Shown here in pieces: positions 10,561 through 22,150 of a stretch of DNA of 64,000 nucleotides. Numbering within the stretch: the stretch's first letter is position 1; every line of letters begins with the position of its first letter. Below the pieces are notes generated by a model. That model saw only the letters and a list, made by a program, of their open reading frames with translations. It was not told where the DNA came from and did not search any database. This DNA is from Rhipidocladum racemiflorum (lineage: Eukaryota; Streptophyta; Magnoliopsida; Poales; Poaceae), in assembly GCA_036346355.1 (NCBI GenBank), contig CM070569.1, positions 87,364,753 to 87,428,752 of the forward strand, written 5' to 3'. Made by a program: the position numbers and the translations under genes.

Positions 10561-13500
10561 CATGGATCGAAGGCTGGATGTCTGTTGAGGACCGTCACGA
10601 GTGTGGAGTACATTAATGGCGTCTCCACTTTTAGAAGAGGCTGCGAGAGGAGGACATGTTTAATAAGGGAGTGCAATATATGTCATGTCCATGCATCGAT
10701 TGCGAGAATATGATGACGTTTGAAACTCGGTAGCGATCGAAGCACACTTGATTATGCGAGGTTTCAAAAGGGATATACATGTTGGACGATCCACGGCGAA
10801 GAAGCGAGAATATACAAGAAGCATGTGGTCTTGTTAACATCTTCGACGAAGTCAACGATATGCCGATGATCACATTGATTACGCCTTGACGAGGATATGT
10901 TGCATGATGACAATCTGGAGCGGATCTTTGCGCGACGCGAAGGGAACCGTGATGAAAGGGAATATGAAAAATTCGTGGGTTTGATGGAGGACTCGAAGAA
11001 ACCTTTGTTTGCTGGTTGCAAGGTGAAATACACAAGGTTGTCGTCCGTGCTTGAAGCTGCTGAAATTGAAGGCAAGCAATGGTTGGTCGACAAAAGTTTC
11101 ACATCATTTATTACGTCTATTGGCGGACATGCTTCCAGGAGGAAGCGAGTTGCCGACAACAACCTACAAAGCCAAGAAGGTTCTTTGTCCCTTGGGAATG
11201 GAGGTAGAAAGAATACATGCATGTCCGAACGATTGTATCCTATACCGCAAAGAGTATGCAAACTTGCATGTATGTCCGGTGTGCAACGCATCCGGTACAA
11301 GCGTAAGAGTCATTCGATGAGGAGGTGAAGAATGGAACTCCTGCTAAGATGGCATGGTATCGCCTCTAATTCCCCGATTGAAGCGTTTGTTCGCTAACCC
11401 AAAGGAGGCCAAAGCTAACTGTGTTGGCATTCCGAGAAGCGTAAGAACGATGGAATGCTAAGACACCTGCGACTCCACCCGGTGGAGAAACATCGATAGG
11501 AGGTATGAAGAATTCGGCCATGGAGATGAGGAATATAAGGTTTGGACTGAGTCTGAGATGGAATGAATCCTTTCGGTAACATGAAGCGTGACATAGCACT
11601 TGGCCCGTGAATCTCTGTATCTACAACCTTCCTCCTTGGTTGTGTATGAAGCGAAAGTACATTTTATTGTCTGTGCTTATTCAAGGACCGAAACAACTGG
11701 GAACGATATTGATGTGTACCTAGCTCCATTGGTGGAAGATCTAAAAACATTGTGGGTTCCTGAAGTACAGGTTTGGGATGCATACAAGCGAGAGAACTTC
11801 ACTTTACACTGCTTGTTGTTACGCACCATAAATGATTACCCTGCACTTGCTAACTGTCGGGCCAGAGTACAAAAGGTGCCAAGGCTTGCACTCACTTGCC
11901 TAGACGATCTTGAGAGTGTGTGGCTGAATCACTCGTGTAAAACCGTGTACATGCGTCACCGTAGGTTCCTTGGGAGAAACACCCATACCGCAAGATGAAG
12001 AAACTATTCGACGGAATGACGAAAGCAGTTCAGGTCAAGGCCTTTTAGCGGGAGAGATGTTCATGACTTTGTAAAGGATTTGGATGTTACGTATGGAAAG
12101 GGACGTAAAGCAAGGTCGACCAGTGAGAAGAACTTGTGGAAGAAGAGATCAATCTTTTGGGACCTACCTTCGGGAGCACCTAGAAGTTCGCCCTTTGCAT
12201 CGATGTCATGCACGTGGAGAAGAATGTCTGTGATAGCCTGATTGGTCTCCTACTAAACATTAAGGGCAAAACAAAGGATGGTATCAACGCCGCGACTTGA
12301 CTTAGTCGATATGGGCATAAGACCTGAGTTAGCACCAAAAGAGACCGTTAAAGGTGGTACGTGTGCGAACCCGACTTGTTACACTCTGTCAAAGGTCGAA
12401 AGAACTGAGCGTGCGGTGCTTGCATGGTGTGAAAGTTCCGTCCGGCTACTCGTCCAACATGAAGAGACTTGTTTCAATGCAAGATTTAAAATTAATGGGC
12501 ATGAAGTCTCATGATTGTCATGTGTTGATGACTCAAATGCTCCCTATTGCAATTAGAAGTATTTTGCCAGTCAAGGTCAGAGACAATCACGAGGCTGTGT
12601 TATTTATTTAACACAATCGCTCGAGAAGGTCATCGATCCCGAAGGATGGATGCTCTGCAGCCGAGGTGGTGATGACTCTATGTAATCTTGAGATGTATTT
12701 CCCTCCGTCATTTTTCGATATCATGGTCCATCTCATTGTTCACCTTGTAATAGAGATAAAGATGTGCGGGCCTGTGTTCCTCGTAGCATGTACCCGTTCG
12801 AGAGGTATATGGGAATTCTTAAGTCTTACGTCACGAAATCGATCCCGTCCGGAGGTAGCATTGTCGAAGGTTATGCAACCGAAGAGGTCGTCGAAGTTCT
12901 GCGTCGATTACATGGCTCAAGGCCCAACCAATAGGTGTGCCTCGATCTCGCCATGAGGAGGCTCCAGTATCGGGACCATCGGAAGGAAAGCAATCATGCT
13001 CGATCGATTCGCGTGTGCTCAAGCCCATTTCACGCAGTTCTACAACACATGACTGTAGTGTCCCGTACATCGTCGAGCACAAGCAATGGCTAAGGCAAGA
13101 GAATCCAGACGGCAGAGTCTTGGATCATAAGACAAAGATAACCTTCGATTTAACAATTGGTTCAAAGAGCGACCCATCACTGGAGCTCGTCATATGACAC
13201 CCTGAAATGGTTGGCAAAAGGTCCATCTTTTACTGGTTGTCACGTGGAAAGGATACGACTTAAATGGATACACATTTTACCACGATAGATCAGGATTTGA
13301 AGAGCACAAACCGAGCAGTGGGGTCCGCATAGATGCGTTCGATGCATTGGGTCAACGAGGAGCTCCTACTATGGGTTCATAGAGGAGATTTGGGAGCTTG
13401 ACTACGTACTTTTCAAGATCCCACTATTTCGGTGTCGTTGGGTCCACCTCCGGCCGCGTGAAGGTTGACAAATGCGGCATCACTCGTGGACCTCGAACAT

Positions 13501-13752
13501 GTCGGATACCAAGATGAACCATTCGTGCTCGCAAACCAAGTTGTTCAAGTCTTCTATGTTACCGACCCGTCAACAAGAAGCGCCACGTAGTTGTTCGAGG
13601 GAAAAAGAGGATTGTCGGAGTTGAGAATGTAGTAGATGAGGAAGAGTACAATCAATTTGATGATTTGCCTCCTATCGGAAATGCCAGCATGGTTCAAGAG
13701 GAACAAATTGAGGAAGTCACCTACACACGCGTCGATCATCGTGAAGGGCTAA
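10561..13752 (+). pseudogene. CACTA tnp2 transposase, full-length but broken
   Basis: Homology runs across several frames on the + strand. The N-terminal transposase-associated region begins MDRR at 10561. A conserved block around 10900-11130 (EYEKFVGLMEDSKKPLFAGC) follows. The tnp2 core is at 11600-11998, with NDIDVYLAPLVEDLKTLW, WDAYKRENFTLH and KTVYMRHRRFL. A DUF4218-like segment covers about 12280-12950 (VVMTLCNLEMYFPPSFFDIM), and a DUF4216-like tail covers about 13050-13750. Tnp2 proteins excise and reinsert CACTA elements. Stops and frameshifts occur throughout, so no functional product is expected. Some breaks could be introns, but several lie within conserved blocks. Confidence 0.85.
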
Positions 13753-14076
13753 TTTTCACTTTGTAATTTCAATGTTAACTTGCAAGTAAGAGCATGCATG
13801 CATGCATAATAAAGTAATATTTTTGTACTTATGTGTACTCATGTTAAGTACTTTTATATTTATTTCTTTTTTTTCGTGCTTTGAAAAACATTAATCTTTA
13901 ATGTAGATTAATAATTAAAAATATGCGAACCTAAATAACCAAGCTTTGTAAACTTGGAGATATCAGCAGTTAGGGCATGTTCGGTACATGTTGAGGTAGT
14001 AGTTCGTTTAGGTACGGTGGTCCGTTTAGGTAGGGTGGTCTGCTAGTAACCAAGCTTCGTAAACTTGCAGGCATAA

Positions 14077-14213
14077 CACAGACGGTTCTACAACAGAACC
14101 GTCTGCAATATATTAATTTTACAGACGGTTCTAAAAGAAAACCGTCTGTGATATAGAATAACACAGCCGGTTCGAGTTTAGAACCGTCTGTGATATTCAA
14201 ACCCTATAAAACT
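14077..14213 (+). promoter_or_regulatory. Third subterminal repeat block with TATA box
   Basis: Three inverted pairs of ACAGACGGTT / AACCGTCTG-like motifs (14081-14197) are followed by CCCTATAAAACTT (14203-14215). As at 10.1 kb, a TATA box sits directly next to the repeats and faces an open frame downstream. Confidence 0.55.
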
Positions 14214-14403
14214 TCTACACACTTGAATCGTTTTCTATCAGACTTCAAACGCTACGCACACTGTAAACCCTAACGAGCGCCACCGCCTCCCCGAGCCCCT
14301 CCGCCGCCGCCCCGAGCACACTCGAGCCCCGCCGCCGCCTCCCCGAGCCCCTCCGCCGCCTCCGAAAGCACACTCGAGCCCGCCCGCCGCCCCGAGCACA
14401 CTG

Positions 14404-14580
14404 ATGGAGACCGACGCCGCCTCCCCGAGCCCCGCCGGCGCCTCCCTGAGCCCCGCCACGGCGTTGGCGCCTCCTCCCCCGGCGAACGCGCCTCCTCCTC
14501 CCCCAGCGACGTCTCCTCCTCCATCACAAGGTTGGTCTCCTCCTCCCCCGTGGATGTGTGTGCTAAGGTTGAAACTGTGA
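14404..14580 (+). CDS. Doubtful Pro/Ala-rich ORF, possibly first exon of a second CACTA gene
   Basis: 58 codons from METDAASPSP to a TGA at 14578, about 190 bp downstream of a TATA box. It is almost entirely Pro, Ala and Ser from CCG/CCT triplets. CACTA elements often encode a second DNA-binding protein, but nothing here is diagnostic. It may equally be a low-complexity 5' leader. Confidence 0.25.
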   Translation: METDAASPSPAGASLSPATALAPPPPANAPPPPPATSPPPSQGWSPPPPWMCVLRLKL

Positions 14581-14720
14581 AATCAAAGGAAACATTGCAT
14601 AAGAAGGGCACCTCAAAGAGAAGACTGTGGCCTTTTAGATGGTTTGTAAAGCAAACTGAGAATGAACTCCGTTCATATATTATTCATTGCCTCTGTTTTG
14701 TAGATTGTAGGTGCTACTAA

Positions 14721-16050
14721 CAATTGAATAATATTCATTGCCTCCGTTCCTATATTATTCTCTGCATATATTTTATGGCCTCTCTCTATATTTTTTTTAT
14801 TTGTATGTTTTGCAAGTCTTTCTGTACCATTTCTCCTTCCATGTCTTCTCTATAAATTGTATAAATTAGTTAGAATGAAAATAGTGCAAGCTCTGCAGAG
14901 GTCTAGATTCCGAATTTTAACAGGAGTTAATACATACAAATATAACATATTGTGAATTAGTATATTGTGAATTAGTATAACATATTGCTTTTACTAAATT
15001 CGACTTTCTATTAATACAACCTACATATATTTATGCAAAATAACCGCAATAGCCTTTCTATTAATACAACCTACATATATTAGATCTTCGATCCATCGAG
15101 GAGGTCCTCCCCTGGATTGCCCGTGTCATTTTCACTTAGTATACCAGGAACAAGAGTCAAGAGCTATCTCTCCTGTCTAATTTCTGATCTATCCATCTAT
15201 TCCATCGCGTCAACATTAAAGCCTGCGCTGCACTACATATATACCGAGTACCGAGGCAGCAGCAGCAGCAGTCAAGAGCTATCTCTCTTTAGATGCAGCC
15301 AACCAAACAACCAAACAACCTCATTAATCTTTCCATAAAATTTGAAGATAATGATCAACCTTGAGGATTTTTTTTAAAATTTGTACAGTGCAAAATATTG
15401 TAAAATGGTATCCCGTGGCTAGAAAAAATGGGAATTTTTTTAAAAAATCATGAAAGAATTTATGCGACGTTCCCTATCTGTTTGAATGCAAATTACTAAG
15501 TTTTTGCACATAAATACCCTACAATTGCGTTTGTACCGGAACTTATCAATGAATACCTACACATAAAATACTAAGCACCTCCAATGCTTCATGCTGCTTC
15601 ATACCCATTTGTATTATACTGTGATAAGGATCAAACTCAACACTAGTTTCTTGATCAAAGGAAGGGCTTTTACATGCTCTAAACTAAACAGTAAACACAA
15701 TAGCACAAAATCTTTTTCTTAAAGGTGGCAAATTTCGTGAGTCAGCAGTAGGATGTATCCCTAAATCAAACAGCAACATCCCAGGCATCGAAGGTAGAAC
15801 AACTGATCAAAGGCAAACATGAAATGCTACTAGTTAGAAAGAATCATGCCAATTCAAAGAACTAAAGCTCCAATGCAAAGCAGTTGGCTAAAGAAGATCT
15901 ATGATGATGGCTGAATATGCTAGGCACCACACTGGACCTTCTCCCATAGAAACTTATCAAAAACCTGTCGTTGATCAAATCAAACAACCAGCCAGCCATG
16001 GCGGCAAGGGATAGGATAGGTCGGCATCAAAGGAATTAAATTTTTTCTTG
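14721..16050. other. AT-rich non-coding DNA of unknown origin
   Basis: No gene is recognised. A direct repeat of about 26 bp (TTCTATTAATACAACCTACA...) occurs at about 15006 and again at about 15053. TGTGAATTAGTATA is tandemly duplicated near 14951-14975, and a short GCA run lies at 15257-15271. The missing 3' end of the CACTA element could lie in this stretch in unrecognisable form. Confidence 0.35.
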
Positions 16051-16098
16051 GCATCTTTCTCGTAGCTTTGAATACAAAAGATTTCATCTTTTTTACGA

Positions 16099-16262
16099 TG
16101 CATCAAAAAATGTTGCCTTGATAGGGATCTAAACCCAGACACTAATCCCATGTATGAGATCATTTTTTTTAGGTTTTGGATGCATCAAAAAATGTAATTC
16201 CCTTGATAGGGATCGAACCCAGGTCATTAGATTGAAACCAAGCCTCTATCCATCCGGATTCC
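16099..16262 (-). repeat. Two tandem tRNA/SINE-like fragments, minus strand
   Basis: Read on the - strand, GGGTTCGATCCC (about 16208-16219) is a perfect pol III B-box/T-arm motif, with a possible weak A-box about 30-40 bases upstream. The sequence ends in CCTAAAAAAAATG. A second degraded copy, GGGTTTAGATCCC (about 16124-16136), follows with the same TTTTTTGATGCATC trailer. This looks like a SINE or tRNA-derived insertion duplicated in place. No complete tRNA cloverleaf could be drawn. Confidence 0.4.
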
Positions 16263-16515
16263 GGACTAAGGCCATCTCCAACAGCATTCCTCAAATTTCA
16301 TTCCCTATATCCTCATATACAGAATTCCCTATAAAGATTCCTTCCCTATATCTCTTTCCTCTCCAACAGCATTCCTCAAATCTCATTCTCTATTTTATCA
16401 CTCCTATATTATAATGATATTTCATAACCGCCATATGAGCCATGTTTAATTTTTAGCGGAAAAAATTTGACCGGCTATTTTTAATTGCAGGAATTTAAAA
16501 AATTTCATTCCCTCG

Positions 16516-16640
16516 GTCATCGTAACGGCTATATTATACTTGGCTATATTGTAACGGCTATATTGTAACGGGCTATATTGTAACGGCTATATCGTAACGG
16601 CTATATTGTAACGGCTATATTTTTAGGCTATATATACACA
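16516..16640. repeat. Tandem repeat of about 14 bp (TAACGGCTATATTG)
   Basis: Some six to eight imperfect copies lie just inside the left end of the Harbinger element, upstream of the transposase. Confidence 0.85.
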
Positions 16641-16699
16641 ACCATTTACACTTCCAATCCTTGCCCCATATCTGAATGTTCATTATCTAGTATATCTCA

Positions 16700-17935
16700 A
16701 TGAGTCGTCAGAACTTAGTTCAAAGATTTCCTCTCCGAAGACTCATCGTCGGATGACGCACGATGAATCTCTTCTTACTGATAGCATATCTAGCACAAAG
16801 AAGCAAGATAAGTGTGTGAGTGCTCGACGCCATGGGGGTTCTATTGTTGGCCATCAATACATACATCGCAATAGAGAGGAAGGGCATGCCAGGCTATACC
16901 GAGACTATTTTCTTTGATCCTCCAGGTCTCACGGCCCAACTTTCTTTCTGCGGAGGTTTATGATGAGAAATATTTCAATTGTTTGTATTTTTATTGATCA
17001 TCTTTTCTATAGCTCATTCTTCTTTTAAGCCAGGTTTAGAATGAGTCGTTACCTATTTCTTCGCATATTGCATCTTTGTAGAAACCCATGATGATTATTT
17101 TGTTCGAGAAAAGGAATTGTCTTTGGAACTATCGGGTTATCTTCTTTCTGAAGGTAACTGCAGATTCGGATGATAGCTTATGGAGTACCGTGAGATGCTA
17201 TTGATGATTGTCTAAGGATTGCAGAAATCTTGCCATAGAGAGTCTTAAAAGGTTTGTGCGAGCTATTATTGTCCTCTTTGGAGATGAGTATTTGAGATCT
17301 CCAAATGAGAATGATCTTTGCTAGATTACTTGCAATCGGTGAGGAAAGAGGTTTTCTGGAATGCTAGGAAGCATAGATTGCATGCATTGGAGGTGGAAAA
17401 ATTGTCCTCTGACATGTCAAGGCTTGTATCTTTGGGCATGTACACAAGCCAACAATAATTCTAGAAGCCGTTGCTTCACAAGATCTATGGATTTGGCATG
17501 CCTTTTTTGGTTTACCAGATCTCACAATGATATTAATGTTCTTCACTGTTCCCCTCTCTTCGCAAAGCTAGGCTGAAGGACAAGCGCCTAAGTGAATTAC
17601 ACTATCAACGGTCACAATTACACAATGGGGTACTATCTTGCGGATGGGATATATCCTGAATGGGCAACATTTGTGAAAACAATACCAGCTCCTCACGGAA
17701 TAAGAAGAAATATTTCTCCCAAGCTCAAGAGGCAGCTAGGAAGGGCGTGGAACGAGCCTTTGGAGTTCTGCAATCTCGATTTGCAATTGTTCGAGGTCCA
17801 AAGACGCGTTTAGGATCAACAAACACTAAGAGATATCATGACAGCTTGTGTCATCATGCACAACATGATAGTTGAAGATGAGCGAGACGGAGGACCACTT
17901 GACTATAATTACGAAGGAATGGGAGAAAGCATTTG
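16700..17935 (+). pseudogene. PIF/Harbinger DDE transposase (HARBI1-like), frameshifted
   Basis: Fragments in different frames align end to end with plant Harbinger transposases. They include an N-terminal segment resembling HRNREEGHARLYRDYF (about 16850-16915) and GSIDCMHWRWKNCP (about 17367-17410). Next come FTRSHNDINVLHCSPLF (about 17509-17566), then YTINGHNYTMGYYLADGIYP and VERAFGVLQSRFAIV (about 17740-17790). The three catalytic acidic positions are all still visible: Asp in IDCMHW, Asp in NDINVL and Glu in VERAFG. They are spread over at least two frames, so the protein cannot be made as one chain without changes. The ORF starting at 17592 carries the middle part, and the overlapping one at 17660 the C-terminal part. 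Confidence 0.87.
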
Positions 17936-18247
17936 ATGTCACACGAGCATACGCTGAACTCTTTGAGTTTATTCAAACTCATCATTCCATTCGAATAGGA
18001 AACTCACCACCGGCTACAAAAGCGATCTAGTGGAGCACTTATGGCAACGTTATGGAGGGTGTAATTCTATATGTTGTAATGTATTCAGTCATTAATCTAT
18101 GTATTCAGTCATTCATCTATTGCAAAACAAGAATGCTGTGATTTCGAAATCAACCATCAACCAAGATTGCATTGCAATATGTAAGTCCAGAACCTAAGGA
18201 ATGAGGGACAAACTGATTCGTTCTTAAGCAAAACAAACAACCTTGGT

Positions 18248-19324
18248 TCAACCTGACCTATTACATCTTCTAGCTATTATGTCGTTCTGCAAGCTCGTGT
18301 AATATTGTTTTTGTGTCTCAGTGCAGCGACTTAGATCAATGCCCATAATTCTCTCCTCCTCGACCATTTTCTTGAATTCAAGTTCATTTTTCTTGAATTC
18401 AAGCCTCTCTTTTTCTTGCTCAATTTTGACATTTTCTTGCTCAATCTTCGCTTGTTCTTGTGCATACAGTCGCTCATATCGCTCATCTTTCTTCCTCTCT
18501 TTTATAATCTCAAGTTCCCTCTTTTCCTTTCTTAAATTTTCTAATGCTTCCATGTAAAGATTAGTTGTTGGAGCAACTTCTTTACCTCGACGTAATCGTT
18601 CTTTCGCCGCCTTATGTCCAATTGGTCTACTTAAGTGATCATTTTCTGCATTAGGATGGTCCTCATCAAGATGAATTGCATTTGTGCTAACAGAATTTGG
18701 AAGATCCTGACTTCCGCTACTAGATGTCTTTTGCTTCTTACGAGATAACCGAGCACACCACTTAGGATGGTATTGCAAAGTATTCCAAAGAATGTAAGAA
18801 TGCGAACGATCGCCTTTCTTCCTCATGATACAAAGTTTTAGCTTGCATAATCTGTACAACCACACAAACAATATCTATGAGAACAACATCTACAAATAGG
18901 AAAGGTACATAGATTATGGACTAACCTTGTCCTCGCTCAGCTTAACCCGCTTTGATTTCGACGCTCAATCCGATCATGACACCCACAAAACTTGTTCCTT
19001 GCTTCTTGAATAACGAGACCATCGATGTGTAAGTGAAGCCTGTGGAGCGATCCGAGGTGAAAGTCTTGTACTCGTGGAAGTAGTCATGAATTCTTCTCCA
19101 ATAAGTGGCACGGGATTGTTGGTTCCCTTGTATTGCATCAATACTAACATTAAGCCATCTGCGGAGACCAACAAATTGTCTTCTTCCTCGAGAGAAATTT
19201 TTGATCTTCTATTATTTGCTTTTATTTGGGGACTATCCGTAGCACTCGTGATGGTTGTGAACCAATTGGACTTTCCTGTGGAGAAGGTTCGAACCATCCC
19301 AATCACGAGTGCATCCCTCCTCAC
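18248..19324 (-). pseudogene. Harbinger second ORF: Myb/SANT-like protein with NAM-associated C-terminus
   Basis: The frame at 19324-18974 contains blocks typical of the Harbinger partner protein (SPQIKANNRRSK, EEEDNLLVSA), shifting frame within the Myb/SANT-like region. The frame at 18871-18248 holds the C-terminal half: a region resembling SHSYILWNTLQYHPKW, then a long charged coiled coil of Glu/Lys repeats (QENVKIEQEKERLEFKKNELEF). In known PIF/Harbinger elements this protein binds the termini and recruits the transposase to the nucleus. A gap at about 18872-18973 may be an intron. The frameshift in the Myb part suggests it is not functional. Confidence 0.75.
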
Positions 19325-19410
19325 TCAACAGATTTATATAGAAGCCATCCATAATTTCTAATCTGACAACAACAAAATTTCTCAAGTTAACAAACAACAT
19401 TGCAATATCT

Positions 19411-19538
19411 TAACAAGTTTAAACCAGTCTTAGCATCATTACATCATAGATAACAAGTCTATACCAGTCTTAGCATCATTACATCATAGATAACAAGTCT
19501 AAAACCAGTCTTAGCATCATTATATCATACATAACAAC
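19411..19538. repeat. Three tandem copies of a 40-41 bp unit
   Basis: Units beginning CCAGTCTTAGCATCATTA at about 19424, 19464 and 19505. They lie between the two minus-strand ORFs of the Harbinger element. Confidence 0.85.
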
Positions 19539-19557
19539 TGTTAACATTAATACAAGA

Positions 19558-19920
19558 CTAAAACCTTCCCGAATCATCACTATCAAATTCGATACCCTCT
19601 TCTTCACAATACTGCCTGTCATCACGTTTATCCTCGTCATCACTCTGGTAGTCATAGGGAAGGCACAACTCAGGGTCTACATCCTCTGCAATCTCTACTT
19701 CATCTCTTTGCATCGATTCATGTGATTGTATGGCAACCTGCTCTAAGCTTCGAGTTATAGTTTCGATGTCCATCAAAAGGCTATTGAGTTCATTGGCACA
19801 TTGACATGTGCCACTACTAAAATTGTCTTCTACAATTTTGTTAAGGTCCAATGCGATGCTCTCTATTTGTTTTACTGTCCATGCCAAGCCTTTACCGAGC
19901 TTCTCTGGATCTTTGTCCAT
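19558..19920 (-). CDS. Acidic ORF of unknown function within the Harbinger element
   Basis: 120 codons, MDKDPEKLGKGLAW... to ...DSDDSGRF. The N-terminal half could form a helix (TRSLEQVAIQSHESM); the C-terminal third is strongly acidic (QSDDEDKRDD). It lies on the same strand as, and upstream of, the Myb-like ORF, so it could be an upstream exon of that transcript or a third element gene. No family is recognised. Its single intact frame in a decayed element is mildly notable. Confidence 0.4.
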   Translation of the reverse strand: MDKDPEKLGKGLAWTVKQIESIALDLNKIVEDNFSSGTCQCANELNSLLMDIETITRSLEQVAIQSHESMQRDEVEIAEDVDPELCLPYDYQSDDEDKRDDRQYCEEEGIEFDSDDSGRF

Positions 19921-21103
19921 CTACACATTGCAAGCAATATACACAGCTTAAACCACACATTGGAAGCAACTATACCCCAAGCAAAGACAACAAACAATTG
20001 ACAACAATGTGCAATTTGGCAGGTTTATGTACTAAATCAAGTCTAATATGCGTACGATTTCTAATGAAGTCTAAATCAATTTTTAGCATTGAGCAAATGG
20101 CGAGGATGCTGCTAAAGTAACACACCACTTTTATCTACGACCCTGGCTGTAGTACATCAAGTCTTCCACTAACACCTAATTCCAAAAACTTACCGACAAG
20201 ATACACTATCATTGCTAATATCTTGTCAAACTCAACAAAGACCTTTATGCTTTACAAGCACTCTGAGACAACCACTCTTTTCGAAGTTAAAAATAACAAT
20301 GAGAACCGACCAAACAGAAACATGAACGCTGCGGTAATTACCATACCACAGTATTTACAGATTCAAACAATTACCAGCCAATGCAACATCTTGATAAATC
20401 AAGCAGAAACATGAACGCTGCGGCGAAAGAAAATCTTGAGATTCGGACATCCTAATATAGGGATAAGCTTATATTGAAATTGCCAATAAACAAATAAACA
20501 ATCGAGATAAATGTCCTGCAAATTTTATCCAATATATTGCGAAGCATAATCTATTTTAATCAGTTCCAAAAAGTTAGATAGTCTGCTCTGATAATGACAC
20601 CAATATGTTATCCTTGAAATCGAGCATTTTTCAAGGCAAAACCTTGAAATCGTAACAAATGTCAAGAAAATGATAAATTCATAAATCTAAACTAAAGGCC
20701 CTAAATTTGGAGCAGTTTTATCATAACCAACTTCTAAGCATGGACTATATAAGTAAAAGCGAAAGGCATCTTCATTTCTCACGTTAGCAAGCATGTAATA
20801 TCTCTTATTCTCTTATGGTCATATGGATACTCATACCACAAGACACAGTCATGTGTCTCGGATCTATGTCGACAAAATTGATAATAAATTCATAGTTAGA
20901 CAAAACTAAAGGACTTATTTCGGGAGCTCAATGAAAATAGGCTATCTCATATTTGTTTGATAAAAATGGTGTTAAATTGGATAACCTAACAGGGTTGCTT
21001 GCAATTATCCACATCATGTTTAAGCAAGTTAAACTATTCCTTTCCTGCCTCTTGGAGAATACATTTTCTTCATAAATTATTTACTCCAAAAATTGACTAG
21101 TTG

Positions 21104-21833
21104 CTATGTCGAAGATCGAATAATCTCACCGATCAAACTATTCTACAAGTGCTACTTGGAAGAAGATCCTTTACCTACAGGCTACAATTTGGTCAAGAAA
21201 AGGATGAATAATCAAGATCTTGAGTCTTGACACGCTTGGCATCATATATAATTACCTTCGAGAATAAGGAACAGCTAGCATGTGATCACCGAGACTGAAT
21301 CATGAAATAAAACGAAAGAACCAACATATGACAACTTAGAGAGTTATTCCTAATAAGAACGAGAATCATAATTATCTATCACCAAACCGAAATGTTAAGA
21401 TGTTAGGAGCATCAACAACCTCAAATACTTTTGTTGACCACATTTCCTCGATATTATAGGCGAGAACAACTCACTTATCCTCGCCGAGGTCGATTGCATG
21501 CTAACGAGTGCTACATACAATATATAAATAATATCCCTAACATAACTAGTATGTGGAAATAACAATGTCATTACACAAGTATCGGAGGTGTAACACGCTG
21601 AGCAGAAAGTGCCGATCACAATCTTCCATTATTATCCGTGGTGATATGATATTCAATTATTATCCATTGTTTTATCAAGACTACATGGCGTAACTTACAC
21701 CTTGATGAGAGTTGAGAGGTGTAAGGCAATCAATGAAATGAATTACTCGGCTATGTCGAAGATCGAATAATCTCACTGATCAAACTATTCTACAAGTGCT
21801 ACTTGGAAGAAGATCCTTTACCTACAAAGCTAC
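21104..21833. repeat. Direct repeat of about 82 bp, copies at 21104-21185 and 21751-21833
   Basis: The segment from CTATGTCGAAGATCGAATAA to AAGATCCTTTACCTACA occurs twice, about 647 bp apart, with very few differences. The sequence between the copies shows no gene. This looks like a segmental duplication inside the Harbinger element. Confidence 0.85.
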
Positions 21834-21942
21834 ATCTTGCTAATTAGTGCATTGGCGCGAGATTGATAGTTGCTAACAAAGAAAGGGAACGGAGGAGCCA
21901 GTCATTCAATCTAAATGCCAATAAGGAGAGGGAAGAGAGGGA

Positions 21943-22150
21943 TTTACCGGCGAGGATGGCGCGGCGACGAGGACCGCGTCGAGGATGGCGCGACGACGAC
22001 GACGAGGACCGCGTCGAGGATGGCGCGGCGACGAGGACCGCGTCGAGGATGGCGCGGCGACGAGGTCCGCGTCGAGGATGGCGCGGCGACGAGGACCGCG
22101 TCGAGGATGGCGCGGCGACGAGGTCCGGGACGAGGATGGCGCGGCGACGA
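21943..22150. repeat. GC-rich tandem repeat, unit about 27-30 bp
   Basis: Six to seven units of GATGGCGCGGCGACGAGG-type sequence near the right end of the Harbinger element. They keep all frames open on both strands and give rise to repetitive Arg/Gly/Asp/Glu frames that I do not regard as genes. Confidence 0.9.

Larger units (their letters stand above)
8695..14720 (+). mobile_element. Degenerate CACTA (En/Spm) transposon, 3' terminus not found
   Basis: The left end CACTACTACAGAAATG at 8695 is the canonical CACTA terminus. It is followed by many inverted and direct copies of a subterminal motif (ATCACAGACGGTT / AACCGTCTGTGAT). A tnp2-type transposase (10561-13752) and a second downstream frame lie inside. 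No matching CATTTCTGTAGTAGTG end is present downstream, so the right boundary is an estimate placed at the end of the last plausible element sequence. The left flank TAT would be the 3-bp target site. A second block of subterminal repeats at 9.9-10.1 kb nearly duplicates part of the first, suggesting rearrangement or a nested relative. Confidence 0.8.
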
